In this document: positions 27,321 to 35,601 of the stretch, in pieces | How the letters are laid out: each line of letters starts with the position of its first letter | Numbering within the stretch: position 1 is the stretch's first letter | DNA from: Mycolicibacterium rhodesiae | Lineage (GTDB): Bacteria; Actinomycetota; Actinomycetes; Mycobacteriales; Mycobacteriaceae | Assembly: GCF_002086695.1 (NCBI RefSeq) | Contig: NZ_MVIH01000004.1 | Coordinates: forward strand, 186,001 to 250,000 | DNA length: 64,000 bases | Reading direction: 5' to 3' | The notes under the pieces: generated by a model | Told to the model about the DNA's origin: nothing | What the model saw: only the letters and a program-made list of their open reading frames with translations | The model's database searches: none | Program-made: the position numbers and the translations under genes

Positions 27321-28163
27321 TCACGTCGGGGGCGGGAAGTTCGGGGTGCGCTTCTCGAAGAACGCGGTGATGCCCTCGATGAAGTCGGGCCGGTGCATGG
27401 ACTCGTGCATCAGCGCCTCGGCCCGCCCGCTGGCGTCGGCCGCCTCGCGCAGCGCGTCGCCGTAGACCTGGCGTTTGATGACGGCCAGTGAACTGGGTGC
27501 GCAGTTGGCGGCGATATCCTCCGCGTATTCGATTGCACGGCCCAGCAACTCGTCCGGTGCGACGACTTCTTTGACCATGCCGAGTTCGAAAGCCTCCTCG
27601 GCATAGAACACCCGGCCGCTCAACAACAAATCCAAGGCAGCTCCCCAACCGACCACCTTGGGCAGGATCCACGAGATCCCGTACTCGGCGATCAGGCCGC
27701 GGCGCACGAACGAGGTGGTGAACTTCGCTCCGGCAGCGGCGAATCGGATATCGCACATGAGCGCCTGAGTCAGCCCGATGCCGGCGCACGCACCGTTGAT
27801 GGCCGCGATGACCGGCTTGCTCACGGTCGTGACGAACAGCGGGTGCCGCTCTCCCACCATCTTGGTCAGGTCGGCTTCTCCGGCGGTGCCGACGCTGGCC
27901 GAACTGATCGACGACAGGTCGCCCATGTCGGCTCCGGCGCAGAACGCCCGGCCGCTGCCGGTGACGACGATCGCGCGAACGTCCGGGTCGGCTTCGGCGG
28001 CGTCCATCCCCGCGTAGAAACCCGCGGCCAGCCCACCACCCCAGCCGTTCATCCGCTCCGGACGGTTGAACGTCAGAACCGCGACGCCGCGCTCGCGTAC
28101 CTCGTACAGAACCGGCTTGGCCGCAGCGGAATTCGCGGTGAGATCGGCGTGGGTGTCGCTCAC
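27321..28163 (-). CDS. Enoyl-CoA hydratase/isomerase (crotonase) family
   Basis: 280 aa from GTG 28163. Oxyanion-hole segments GSGRAFCAGADM and NGACAGIGLTQALMCDIRFAAAGAKF are intact. The next block FVRRGLIAEYGISWILPKVVG carries one acidic residue in place of the usual Glu pair. It is the first gene of the nine-gene leftward operon. It probably adds water to the alkene formed by the dehydrogenases downstream. Confidence 0.88.
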   Translation of the reverse strand: MSDTHADLTANSAAAKPVLYEVRERGVAVLTFNRPERMNGWGGGLAAGFYAGMDAAEADPDVRAIVVTGSGRAFCAGADMGDLSSISSASVGTAGEADLTKMVGERHPLFVTTVSKPVIAAINGACAGIGLTQALMCDIRFAAAGAKFTTSFVRRGLIAEYGISWILPKVVGWGAALDLLLSGRVFYAEEAFELGMVKEVVAPDELLGRAIEYAEDIAANCAPSSLAVIKRQVYGDALREAADASGRAEALMHESMHRPDFIEGITAFFEKRTPNFPPPT

Positions 28164-28210
28164 CTACGGGTACCTCCGGGAATGGCCGGGCAACGTGCGG
28201 ATTTGTCCAT

Positions 28211-28227
28211 ACTGTACACCTATCGGT
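28211..28227. promoter_or_regulatory. Degenerate copy of the ACTGTAA/TTACAGT operator
   Basis: ACTGTAC-ACC-TATCGGT: left arm 6/7, right arm 4/7 to consensus. It is about 48 bp upstream of the GTG start of the nine-gene operon, where an operator would be expected. On its own the match is weak; the position supports it. Confidence 0.4.
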
Positions 28228-28405
28228 AACACCTTCCGCAATGGCCGCTCGAGCCGGCCGAGCTGCTGGTGGGCCTGCTCGTTCTGAGCCCTTCCAGCCT
28301 CGGGCAATTCGGTCCGCGGCGGGCCCGAATACGGATAGTCGCCGATCGGCAATCCCACGGCCTGGCGTCGCGTGCCGTCACCATCACCGCTCCTCGGTCT
28401 CACGC

Positions 28406-29203
28406 TCAGGTGAAGTCGGATCCGCCGTCGACGTTGACGTTGGCGCCGGTCATGTACGAGTTGCGTCTCGACGCCAAAAAGGCGACCACGGGCCCGATCT
28501 CGTCGGGCAGCCCGGCTCGCGGCAGATGTGCTGGATGGCCGAAATGCTCGTCGATGGCGGCCATCAGCGCATTGGGGTCGGAGCCGTCGACTCCGACGGA
28601 TTCGGCCCAGCCGGTGAGCGCCTCGGACGCGATGCTGCCCGGCGAAACGACGTTGACCAGGATTTCGTCGGGCGCCAGCGACAGCGACAGGTTCTTGGAG
28701 ACGCTGGTGACCATCGCTTTGGCCGCGGTGTAGGCCGCCAGCCGCGGGCTCTGCCGTTGGGTCGACTGAGCGGCGAAGTTGACGATGCGCGCCCACTCCG
28801 CGGCCCGCAGCAGGGGTAGCGCCGCGCGCACGCAGCGCACCATGCCCATCGCACCCTCGTCGATCGCGGTGTGCCACTGCGCGTCGGTCAAATCGCCGAA
28901 AGTGCCGTGCACACTTGGCCCTACCGCATTGATCAATATATTGAGCTGCCCTCCCCAGCGCTCACCGATGCGACCGAACGCGCGCTGAACCTGCGCGTCA
29001 TCGCCGGTGTCGGCCACCACCGCCAGCGCATCCGGGCTGCCTCGTCCGCTCAGCTCGTCGGCCGCGGCGTCGAGCACCGCCGAACTGCGGCCGATCAGCG
29101 CGATCCGCGCACCGTCGTCGGCCAGGCACCGTGCGGCAGCCAAACCCATTCCGCGGCCGCCACCGACCACGACGGCGGTGGCGTCACCGAGCCCGAGATC
29201 CAC
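28406..29203 (-). CDS. Short-chain dehydrogenase/reductase
   Basis: 265 aa from GTG 29203, preceded by an AAGG site. The open frame to 29347 would contain the operator site at 29280, so it was not used. Cofactor loop VGGGRGMGLAAARCLADDGA, then NILINAVG, active Ser in NFAAQS, and Tyr-x3-Lys as AYTAAKAM. It ends with MTGANVNVDGG, typical of FabG-like SDRs. It is divergent from the 29401 TetR gene. The ~240 bp after its stop, up to the crotonase operon start, is non-coding. Confidence 0.85.
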   Translation of the reverse strand: MDLGLGDATAVVVGGGRGMGLAAARCLADDGARIALIGRSSAVLDAAADELSGRGSPDALAVVADTGDDAQVQRAFGRIGERWGGQLNILINAVGPSVHGTFGDLTDAQWHTAIDEGAMGMVRCVRAALPLLRAAEWARIVNFAAQSTQRQSPRLAAYTAAKAMVTSVSKNLSLSLAPDEILVNVVSPGSIASEALTGWAESVGVDGSDPNALMAAIDEHFGHPAHLPRAGLPDEIGPVVAFLASRRNSYMTGANVNVDGGSDFT

Positions 29204-29279
29204 GGCCTTGGCGTTCCCGCGGAACTGCGTCCGACATCCGCGGCTCCTCCATGGTGCTTCGCTGGTATCGGTAAAACCT

Positions 29280-29296
29280 ACTATAGGCTTTACAGT
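29280..29296. promoter_or_regulatory. Operator-like repeat (one exact arm) between SDR and TetR genes
   Basis: ACTATAG-GCT-TTACAGT: right arm exact, left arm 5/7 to the ACTGTAA consensus. It lies between the divergent SDR and the 29401 TetR gene. This makes that TetR the best candidate for the protein that binds all the repeats. Confidence 0.55.
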
Positions 29297-29400
29297 AACG
29301 GGCCGAGACTGACGGATCCGGAGCGGGGACGGGGCTCCACACACCACTTCCGGGGTAAGGTTTCCACCCGCTGATTCTCGAACGGAAGGGTGGACCTGCA

Positions 29401-30135
29401 GTGGCCAAGCCAGCGACCGCCGCCAAGCGGCCCCGGCGCGAGCGTGGGTCGATCAATCCCGATGACATCATCGCCGGCGCTTTCGAACTCGCCGAGCAGG
29501 TGTCGATCGACAACCTCAGCATGCCGCTGCTTGGCAAGCACCTCGGCGTCGGAGTCACCAGTATCTACTGGTACTTCCGCAAGAAGGACGACCTGCTCAA
29601 CGCGATGACCGACCGCGCACTGGGCCAGTACGTGTTCGCCACGCCATACGTCGAGGCCGCCGACTGGCGTGAGACTTTGGCCAACCATGCGCGTGCGATG
29701 CGAAAGACGTTCATGGGCAACCCGATCCTGTGCGACCTGATCCTCATCCGCTCCGCACTGAGCCCGCGCGCGGTGCGGGTAGGCGAGCAGGAGGTCGAAA
29801 AGGCGATCACCAGTCTGGTCGAGGCCGGCCTGTCCGCGGAGGACGCGTTCGACACCTATTCCGCGGTCTCGGTGCATGTTCGCGGTTCGGTTGTGCTGCA
29901 CCGGCTTTACGAGAAGAACCGGGCCGCCGGCGAGGATGCCCACCAGCTCGAGGACGCGATCATCGGCACCGCCGAGAGCACCCCGCTGCTTGCCAAGGTG
30001 AGCGCAGAGGGGCACCGGATCGGCGGCGCAGACGAGCGTAACTTCGAGTTCGGCCTCGAGTGCATCCTCGACCACGCGGCCGCGCTCATCGAGGAGGGCA
30101 AGAAATCCTCCGCGAGCAGACGCAAACGGTCCTGA
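29401..30135 (+). CDS. TetR-family regulator; candidate master regulator of the island
   Basis: 244 aa. A basic N-terminal tail (KRPRRERG) precedes a TetR HTH (DDIIAGAFELAEQVSIDNLSMPLLGKHLGVGVTSIYWYFRKKDDLL) with the classic 'TSIYWYFRKKDDLL' recognition end. The C-terminal domain is long, ending in KKSSASRRKRS. It starts with GTG 29401. It is divergent from an SDR with an operator-like repeat between them. Its last codons form one arm of a long hairpin (30113-30170). Confidence 0.85.
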   Translation: MAKPATAAKRPRRERGSINPDDIIAGAFELAEQVSIDNLSMPLLGKHLGVGVTSIYWYFRKKDDLLNAMTDRALGQYVFATPYVEAADWRETLANHARAMRKTFMGNPILCDLILIRSALSPRAVRVGEQEVEKAITSLVEAGLSAEDAFDTYSAVSVHVRGSVVLHRLYEKNRAAGEDAHQLEDAIIGTAESTPLLAKVSAEGHRIGGADERNFEFGLECILDHAAALIEEGKKSSASRRKRS

Positions 30136-30170
30136 ACCACCGGAGTGTCGGGGTCGTTTGCGTCTGCTCG
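30113..30170. terminator. Long inverted repeat, probable bidirectional terminator
   Basis: CGAGCAGACGCAAACG (30113-30128) is perfectly complementary to 30155-30170, giving a 16-bp stem with a 26-nt loop. It lies between the convergent TetR and thiolase genes and overlaps the end of the TetR frame. The GAGCAGACGCAAA core is, from memory, a recurrent mycobacterial intergenic element. There is no long U-run. Confidence 0.6.
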
Positions 30171-30178
30171 GCGTAAAC

Positions 30179-31354
30179 CTAGACCTCGACGACGACGGCG
30201 CCGCCCTGGCCGCCGCCCGCGCACATCGCCGCGACACCGATGCCGCCGCCGCGACGGCGCAGCTCGTAGATCAAGGTGGTGATCATCCGGGCGCCCGACG
30301 CCGCGATCGGGTGGCCGAGGCTGCAGCCGCTGCCGGAGAAGTTCACCAATTCCTCGTCGATGCCGTACTCCTTGCAGGCCGCGATCGGCACCGAGGCGAA
30401 AGCCTCGTTGATCTCCCACAGCGCGATGTCCGACGGCGTGAGCCCGGCCCGGTCGAGCACCTTGCCGATCGCGGCGACCGCGCCGAGGCCGGTGTCGCGC
30501 GCGGGCACGCCCGCCGCTCCCCACGCCTTCACCGTGGCCATGACGTCGAGCCCGTTGGCGCTCGCGTAGTCGCGGTCGGTCAGGGTGACGGCGGCAGCCG
30601 CGTCGTTGGTGCCGCTGCTGTTGCCTGCGGTGATCGAGAAGCCCTCGATCTCCGGGTGCAGGACCTTCAGCCCGGCCAGCTTCTCGACGGTGGTGTCACG
30701 TCGCGGGTGCTCGTCGACGGAGAACTCGGTGACCGAGCCGTCGAATTGCTCCACCTTCAGCGGGATGATCTCGTCGGCGAACTTGCCGGCATCCTGGGCT
30801 GCCACGGCACGCTGGTGGCTGCGCGCGGCCCATTCGTCGAGCTGCTCGCGGCTGATGCCGTAGGACTGCGCGGTGTTCCAGCCGACCGTGATCGACATGT
30901 CGCGAGCGGGCGCGTCGGGGGTTTCGACGTGGATCGGCGGTAGCCAGCGCTCCTCGAACTTCAGCTCCGGCCCGGGGATGCGCTGGTTCATCAGCGGCGT
31001 CATCGACAGTGACTGCACACCACCGGCGACGAGAACCCGCTCCATCCCGGAACCGATCTGCGCCGAGGCGTTGCCGATGGCGGTCAGGCTGCCCGCGCAG
31101 TGCCGGTTGACGGCCTGGCCCGGCGCGTTCTCGAAGCCGGCGACGAGTGCGGCGTAACGGGCGAGATCGCCTCCGCCATAGTGCGATTCGGCGATGATGA
31201 TGTCATCGATGGCACTCGGGTCGACGCCTGCGCGGCGGACCACCTCGGGGAGCACCGCACCGAGCAGGACATCGGGCGGGGTGTTGGCCAGCGTCCCCTT
31301 GAACGAACGACCGATCGCGGTCCGGACGGCACCAACGATGACTGGTTCGGGCAT
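30179..31354 (-). CDS. Acetyl-CoA acyltransferase (thiolase, FadA-type)
   Basis: 391 aa from ATG 31354, which has GGTGGAG upstream; GTG 31363 is an alternative. Catalytic set complete: nucleophile Cys86 in NRHCAGS, His in GHPIAASGAR, and Cys in MCAGGGQGGA. TAGNSSGTNDAAAAV is the thiolase family block. It would carry out thiolytic release of acetyl- or propionyl-CoA. It is transcribed leftward alone, convergent with the TetR gene. Confidence 0.92.
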   Translation of the reverse strand: MPEPVIVGAVRTAIGRSFKGTLANTPPDVLLGAVLPEVVRRAGVDPSAIDDIIIAESHYGGGDLARYAALVAGFENAPGQAVNRHCAGSLTAIGNASAQIGSGMERVLVAGGVQSLSMTPLMNQRIPGPELKFEERWLPPIHVETPDAPARDMSITVGWNTAQSYGISREQLDEWAARSHQRAVAAQDAGKFADEIIPLKVEQFDGSVTEFSVDEHPRRDTTVEKLAGLKVLHPEIEGFSITAGNSSGTNDAAAAVTLTDRDYASANGLDVMATVKAWGAAGVPARDTGLGAVAAIGKVLDRAGLTPSDIALWEINEAFASVPIAACKEYGIDEELVNFSGSGCSLGHPIAASGARMITTLIYELRRRGGGIGVAAMCAGGGQGGAVVVEV

Positions 31355-31435
31355 GTTCTCCACCTCGGGATCGGCAGCTCTACGGCGTTACAAAAGTAGC
31401 AGATAATGTATCGGTATCGGGAGGGGGTACGCCGC

Positions 31436-32302
31436 TCACGGCTCCGGCACGTAGAAGTGTTCGTCACGCAGCCGGAACGCCTCTTTGGTGCCGACCTGCG
31501 CCCGGGTCTTGACGAAGTTGAACTCCCCCGGCGCGAACTGCAGGTTGGTTCCGTACGCGTGGAACAGATAGCTGGCCACTTCCTCGCCCTGGTAGGCCTG
31601 GCTCTGCTCGACCAGCCGGAAGGCTTCTTTGGCGATGACCACACCGTCGGCAGGCATCTTGGCCGCCTTCTCGGCCCAGTACCGGGCCCGGGCGCTCACC
31701 GACGAGGCGTCGCAGGTGTCGGTGAAGACGCCAAGATGCTCGACGTCGCCGGCGGTGATCGTGTCACCGGTCAACAACAGCCGCCGGGCCAGCACGGGGC
31801 CGAGTCGGTGAAAGAACATGTGCAGGCTGCCCAGTGCGGGCCCCAGGAACCGGGTGGCCGGCATGCCGATCTTGGTGTCGCGGGCGATGACCGAGATGTC
31901 GGTCATCAAGGCCATCTCGAAACCACCGCCCAGTGCGTAGCCGCAGATCTCGCCGACCGTGACCTTCGGAAAGCCCATGAGGTTGTGGTAGAAGCCGAAT
32001 GACTTGCGGTCCACCGTGAGTCGGCGACGTTGACTGGGACGCCGGTTGGCCTGCGCCTCAGATTGGTCGCCGTACCAGGCATACGCGTTGTTCATGTTCG
32101 CACCGGTGGAGAACACCCCTTCGGCGCCGCGCAACAACACCACGGTGATGTCGTCGTCGTCGGCGACGACATCCAGGTAGCGGCCGACGGTCTCGCGCAT
32201 CGCCGCGTCGTACGAGTTGCGCTGGGCAGGGTTGTTCAGCGTGATGGTCGCGATGCGCGTATCGCGGTCCATTTCGAACAGCACACGGTCGTCGTCGGTC
32301 AT
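31436..32302 (-). CDS. Enoyl-CoA hydratase/isomerase (crotonase) family
   Basis: 288 aa from ATG 32302 (GAGGAA upstream); the frame extension to 32350 overlaps the GntR gene. Oxyanion segments GAEGVFSTGANMN and GEICGYALGGGFEMALMTDISVIARDTKIG are clear. The catalytic stretch reads MPATRFLGPALGSLHMFFHRLG, without the two Glu of true hydratases, so an isomerase, hydrolase or retro-Claisen role is possible. It lies 10 bp after the GntR stop and so is probably in one operon with the regulator. Confidence 0.82.
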   Translation of the reverse strand: MTDDDRVLFEMDRDTRIATITLNNPAQRNSYDAAMRETVGRYLDVVADDDDITVVLLRGAEGVFSTGANMNNAYAWYGDQSEAQANRRPSQRRRLTVDRKSFGFYHNLMGFPKVTVGEICGYALGGGFEMALMTDISVIARDTKIGMPATRFLGPALGSLHMFFHRLGPVLARRLLLTGDTITAGDVEHLGVFTDTCDASSVSARARYWAEKAAKMPADGVVIAKEAFRLVEQSQAYQGEEVASYLFHAYGTNLQFAPGEFNFVKTRAQVGTKEAFRLRDEHFYVPEP

Positions 32303-32312
32303 GATCGGTTCC

Positions 32313-33086
32313 TCACCTGGTGTCCGGATTCGAGATGAGCTTGGCCTCAATGGTTCTGTCCCGGCCGAAGGCCAAGGTGGTGCGGCGCGCGGCGGCCAGA
32401 TGATCCTGGGCCAGCCGGACCGCCCGCTCGGCGTTGCCGTCGCGGATCGCGGTCAGCATCTTGTGATGGTCGCTCAGCGCGGCCCGCATGGTCTTGTGCC
32501 GCATCGGGTCCGGTTCGTCGCTCCACACCGACGACTCGTGGGCCGACCAGATCAGTTCGAGCGACCCGATCAGCAGGATCATCGGCTCGTTGCCGCAGCG
32601 CGACACCATCGCCTCGTGGAAGCGCCGAGCATTGGGAACGTACTGCGAGGTGTTCTCGAATTGCGCTTCCTGGCGGTCGATTTCGGCCTGCAGATAGGGC
32701 ACGACCTCGGTCATGCGGTCTTCCCGCGCGGCGCACATCCCCGCACAGATCGGCTCCAGATGCATCAGCGCCCCGCTGACGTCGGCCGGGGTGGACGAAC
32801 GCGATTGCAGCACCATGCTGATCATGTGGGCGGTGCGGTCGGCCGACGGCAGATGCACGACGGCACCACCCACGTTGCCGCGCCGCACCGACACCAAACC
32901 GTCGACCTCGAGGATGTGGATTGCCTCACGCAACGCGGGCGGGCTGACGCCGAACTCGGTGAACAGGTTTTCCTGGGTGGGCAGGACGTCACCTTCCCGC
33001 AGCCGGCCGGACAGAATGTCGTCGCGCAGCCGCGACGCGACGATCTCGGCGACGCGGGGCTGGCGGATACGCGGAACGGCTGCCAT
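32313..33086 (-). CDS. GntR-family (FCD subgroup) transcriptional regulator
   Basis: 257 aa from ATG 33086 (GGGGAG upstream). Winged HTH in residues ~10-75 (VAEIVASRLRDDILSGRLREGDVLPTQENLFTEFGVSPPALREAIHILEVDGLVSVRRG), then an all-helical FCD/FadR-C domain with metal-type His residues in RRFHEAMVSRCGN and SDHHKMLTAIRDGN. The 22-bp palindrome at 33111-33132 lies directly upstream, so autoregulation is likely. It is divergent from three crotonases and a FadD. Confidence 0.9.
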   Translation of the reverse strand: MAAVPRIRQPRVAEIVASRLRDDILSGRLREGDVLPTQENLFTEFGVSPPALREAIHILEVDGLVSVRRGNVGGAVVHLPSADRTAHMISMVLQSRSSTPADVSGALMHLEPICAGMCAAREDRMTEVVPYLQAEIDRQEAQFENTSQYVPNARRFHEAMVSRCGNEPMILLIGSLELIWSAHESSVWSDEPDPMRHKTMRAALSDHHKMLTAIRDGNAERAVRLAQDHLAAARRTTLAFGRDRTIEAKLISNPDTR

Positions 33087-33110
33087 CGACTCCCCTCGCC
33101 ACACCATCCT

Positions 33111-33132
33111 TGCTATCTTGTACAAGATAGCA
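33111..33132. promoter_or_regulatory. Perfect 22-bp palindrome, GntR operator candidate
   Basis: TGCTATCTTGT followed immediately by its exact reverse complement. The centre TTGTACAA agrees with the GT…AC core expected for FCD-GntR operators. It lies 25 bp upstream of the GntR start and 45 bp upstream of the divergent crotonase operon, so one site could control both. Confidence 0.8.
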
Positions 33133-33176
33133 CTACTGTTGGGCTATCCGTAAAGTCGCAGAGGGCGGAGTTCTGG

Positions 33177-33989
33177 GTGGGTGACGAGGCCCGATCGGCC
33201 GACGGAGTAGTGACCACATCACGCGATGGCGCGGTCCTGCACATCCTGCTCGATCGGCCCGGGCGCCGTAATTCATTGAGCCCCAGCATGATCGACTCCC
33301 TGAACAAGGCGTTGGTCGCCGCGGCCGGCGACGACGAGTTGCGCGCGGTGCATCTGAGCGGAGCCGGGCCGGACTTCTGCGCCGGAGTGGACTGGGTCGG
33401 CTCCAACAGCGGCGGTCAGCGCCCACGCACCGGCGACCTCGTCCGCCGCATCCCGCACACCGCGCACCGCGCCATCGAACTCATCCACACACTGCACCTA
33501 CCGGTCGTGTGCGCGGTCCGCGGCTGGGCCGCAGGGATGGGCTGCAACCTGGCGCTGGCGGCCGACTTCACGGTGGCGGCCGCCGATGCCGTGTTCTGGG
33601 AACCGTTCGTGGCCCGCGGCTTCAGCCCGGACTCCGGCGCGACATGGCTGTTGCCGCGACTGGTGGGTGTAGCCCGCGCCAAGGAAATGCTGCTGCTCGG
33701 TGAGAAGGTCGAAGCCGCGACTGCTGTGCAGTGGGGCCTGATCCACCGCAGCGTCGACGAGTCCGAGCTCGATACCACCGTGGCCGCCCTGCTGGACCGG
33801 CTGGCATCCGGCCCGACGGTTGCGATCGGTCTGGCAAAGCAGGCCATCAACCACGTCCAGCACGCCACCCTGAACCAGGCCATGACCCAGGAGTTGTTCA
33901 ACCTCGAACTGTCCTGCCGGACATCGGACTTCAAAGAGGGCCTGGCGGCATTTCGGGACAAACGCCCGCCCGGCTTCACCGGGCGATGA
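33177..33989 (+). CDS. Enoyl-CoA hydratase/isomerase (crotonase) family
   Basis: 270 aa from GTG 33177, with GGCGGAG 6 nt upstream. The frame is open far upstream across the GntR gene, but that stretch is a shadow. Motifs: LSGAGPDFCAGVDW, VRGWAAGMGCNLALAADFTVAAADAVFWEPFVARGFSPDSGATWLLPRLVG; the FSPDSG Asp resembles PaaG/ECI-type catalysis. First of four same-strand genes (three crotonases and a FadD). Confidence 0.88.
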   Translation: MGDEARSADGVVTTSRDGAVLHILLDRPGRRNSLSPSMIDSLNKALVAAAGDDELRAVHLSGAGPDFCAGVDWVGSNSGGQRPRTGDLVRRIPHTAHRAIELIHTLHLPVVCAVRGWAAGMGCNLALAADFTVAAADAVFWEPFVARGFSPDSGATWLLPRLVGVARAKEMLLLGEKVEAATAVQWGLIHRSVDESELDTTVAALLDRLASGPTVAIGLAKQAINHVQHATLNQAMTQELFNLELSCRTSDFKEGLAAFRDKRPPGFTGR

Positions 33990-34006
33990 GAGATAGGGAA
34001 GCACAG

Positions 34007-34819
34007 ATGTCGGCACAGTCGTACGCCACCATCGGCTACGAGGTCACCGGCCACACGGCAACGATCACGCTGAACCGGCCTGAGGCGCTCAACGCGCTGA
34101 GCCCGCACATGATCACCGAACTGCGCAGCGCCTACCACCGGGCGGAGACTGACGACAACATCTGGCTGTTGATCGTCACCGGCACGGGGCGCGCATTCTG
34201 CACCGGTGCCGACGTCAAGGAAATTCCCGAAGACGGCAAGGTGATCGACGAGCGGCCCTATCTGTCCACATACGACCAGTGGGAGGCACCGCAGGAAGGC
34301 ACCCCGCCGTTCCGGCGAATGGCCAAACCGGTGATCGCGGCGATCAACGGAATCTGTTGTGGCGCAGGCCTGGACTGGGTGACCACCGGTGACATCGTGA
34401 TCGCCTCGGACAAAGCGACGTTCTTCGATCCGCACGTGTCGATCGGTCTGGTGGCCGGCCGGGAGATGGTACGGCTGGCCCGGGTGTTGCCACGCACGGT
34501 GGCGTTGCGGATGGCGATGATGGGTAAGCATGAGCGGATGGACGCTACTCGCGCCTACGAGCTCGGACTGATCACCGAAATCGTGGAACATGACCGGCTT
34601 CTCGAGCGGGCTCACGAAATCGCCGAGATTGTGACGCGCAATGCGCCACTGGCGGTTCGCGGCACCCGCTTGGCGATCATCAAGGGACGGGAGATTCCGA
34701 TGCACGAGGCCGAGATGCTCGCCGAGGCGTTCCGGGAGCGCAATCTGCACACCGAGGACTCGCTCGAAGGGCCCAAGGCCTTCGTCGAGAAGCGCACACC
34801 CGAATGGCAATGCCGATGA
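34007..34819 (+). CDS. Enoyl-CoA hydratase/isomerase (crotonase) family
   Basis: 270 aa from ATG 34007, behind AGGGAA. Motifs VTGTGRAFCTGADVKEI and NGICCGAGLDWVTTGDIVIASDKATFFDPHVSIGLVAGREMVRLARVLP. The acid at FFDPHVSIG replaces the first catalytic Glu, and the second Glu lies in REMVRL. It overlaps the next crotonase by 4 nt (ATGA). Confidence 0.88.
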   Translation: MSAQSYATIGYEVTGHTATITLNRPEALNALSPHMITELRSAYHRAETDDNIWLLIVTGTGRAFCTGADVKEIPEDGKVIDERPYLSTYDQWEAPQEGTPPFRRMAKPVIAAINGICCGAGLDWVTTGDIVIASDKATFFDPHVSIGLVAGREMVRLARVLPRTVALRMAMMGKHERMDATRAYELGLITEIVEHDRLLERAHEIAEIVTRNAPLAVRGTRLAIIKGREIPMHEAEMLAEAFRERNLHTEDSLEGPKAFVEKRTPEWQCR

Positions 34820-35601
34820 CCGCCGCGTTCGAGACCATCCTGCTCGACTTCGACCGGGTCGATCACGTCGCCACCATCACGCTGAACCGACCTGACCAGC
34901 TCAATGCGTTCAACCGCACCATGTGCGAAGAGGTCGCCGCCGCATGGCGAATCGTGAAGAACGACAACGCGATCAACGCGGTGGTCCTGCGCGCGGCCGG
35001 CGAACGCGCGTTCAGCGCAGGTCTGGACATCAAGACCCCGTACGGCCAGCCGCAGAACGTGTGGAACCACGAGGACCCGGGCGAGCTGCTCAGCCCCAAG
35101 TGGCAGAAGATGTGGAAACCCGTCGTCTGCGCGGTGCACGGCATGTGCACCGCCGGGGCGTTCTACTTCGTGAACGAGTCCGACGTGGTGATCTGCTCCT
35201 CCGACGCCACGTTCTTCGACTCCCATGTCAGTGCCGGCCTGGTCTCTGCGCTCGAGCCGATCGGCCTGATGCGCAAGATCGGACTCGGTGAGTCGCTGCG
35301 AATCGCGCTGATGGGCAACGACGAACGTGTCAGCGCCGATACCGCACTGCGCATCGGTCTGGTGTCAGAGGTCGTCAAGCCGGACGATCTCTGGTCGCGG
35401 GCCCACGAGATCGCCGCCACCATCGCTGCCAAGCCGCCGTCGGCCACCCAGGGGACGGTCAAGGCGATCTGGGAGTCCCTGGACAAGCCATATCGGGTGG
35501 CCATGGAGCAGAACCTGATCTACACCCGGCTGGGCAACCCGCTGGGTCAGGCCGAGCTGGCTGAACAGGAGAAGACCCGGATCGTCCCGAAGGTGCGGTA
35601 G
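34816..35601 (+). CDS. Enoyl-CoA hydratase/isomerase (crotonase) family
   Basis: 261 aa from ATG 34816, chosen for the ATGA overlap; in-frame ATGs at 34804 and 34810 are possible. Motifs RAAGERAFSAGLDIKTPYG and HGMCTAGAFYFVNESDVVICSSDATFFDSHVSAGLVSALEPIGLMRKIG. It is most like the preceding gene, suggesting divergence of a tandem pair. Its stop overlaps the FadD start by 1 nt (TAGTG). Confidence 0.88.
   Translation: MTAAFETILLDFDRVDHVATITLNRPDQLNAFNRTMCEEVAAAWRIVKNDNAINAVVLRAAGERAFSAGLDIKTPYGQPQNVWNHEDPGELLSPKWQKMWKPVVCAVHGMCTAGAFYFVNESDVVICSSDATFFDSHVSAGLVSALEPIGLMRKIGLGESLRIALMGNDERVSADTALRIGLVSEVVKPDDLWSRAHEIAATIAAKPPSATQGTVKAIWESLDKPYRVAMEQNLIYTRLGNPLGQAELAEQEKTRIVPKVR

Noticed and set aside
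28219-31410. Recurring TATCGGTA word at 28220, 29266 and 31401
   Set aside because: Only 8 bp with inconsistent context; two of the copies overlap the weaker operator sites and do not define a separate element.
32217-33176. 590-codon frame reading through the GntR region into the crotonase
   Set aside because: Residues before GTG 33177 are arginine/histidine-rich shadow sequence antisense to GntR and cross its operator.
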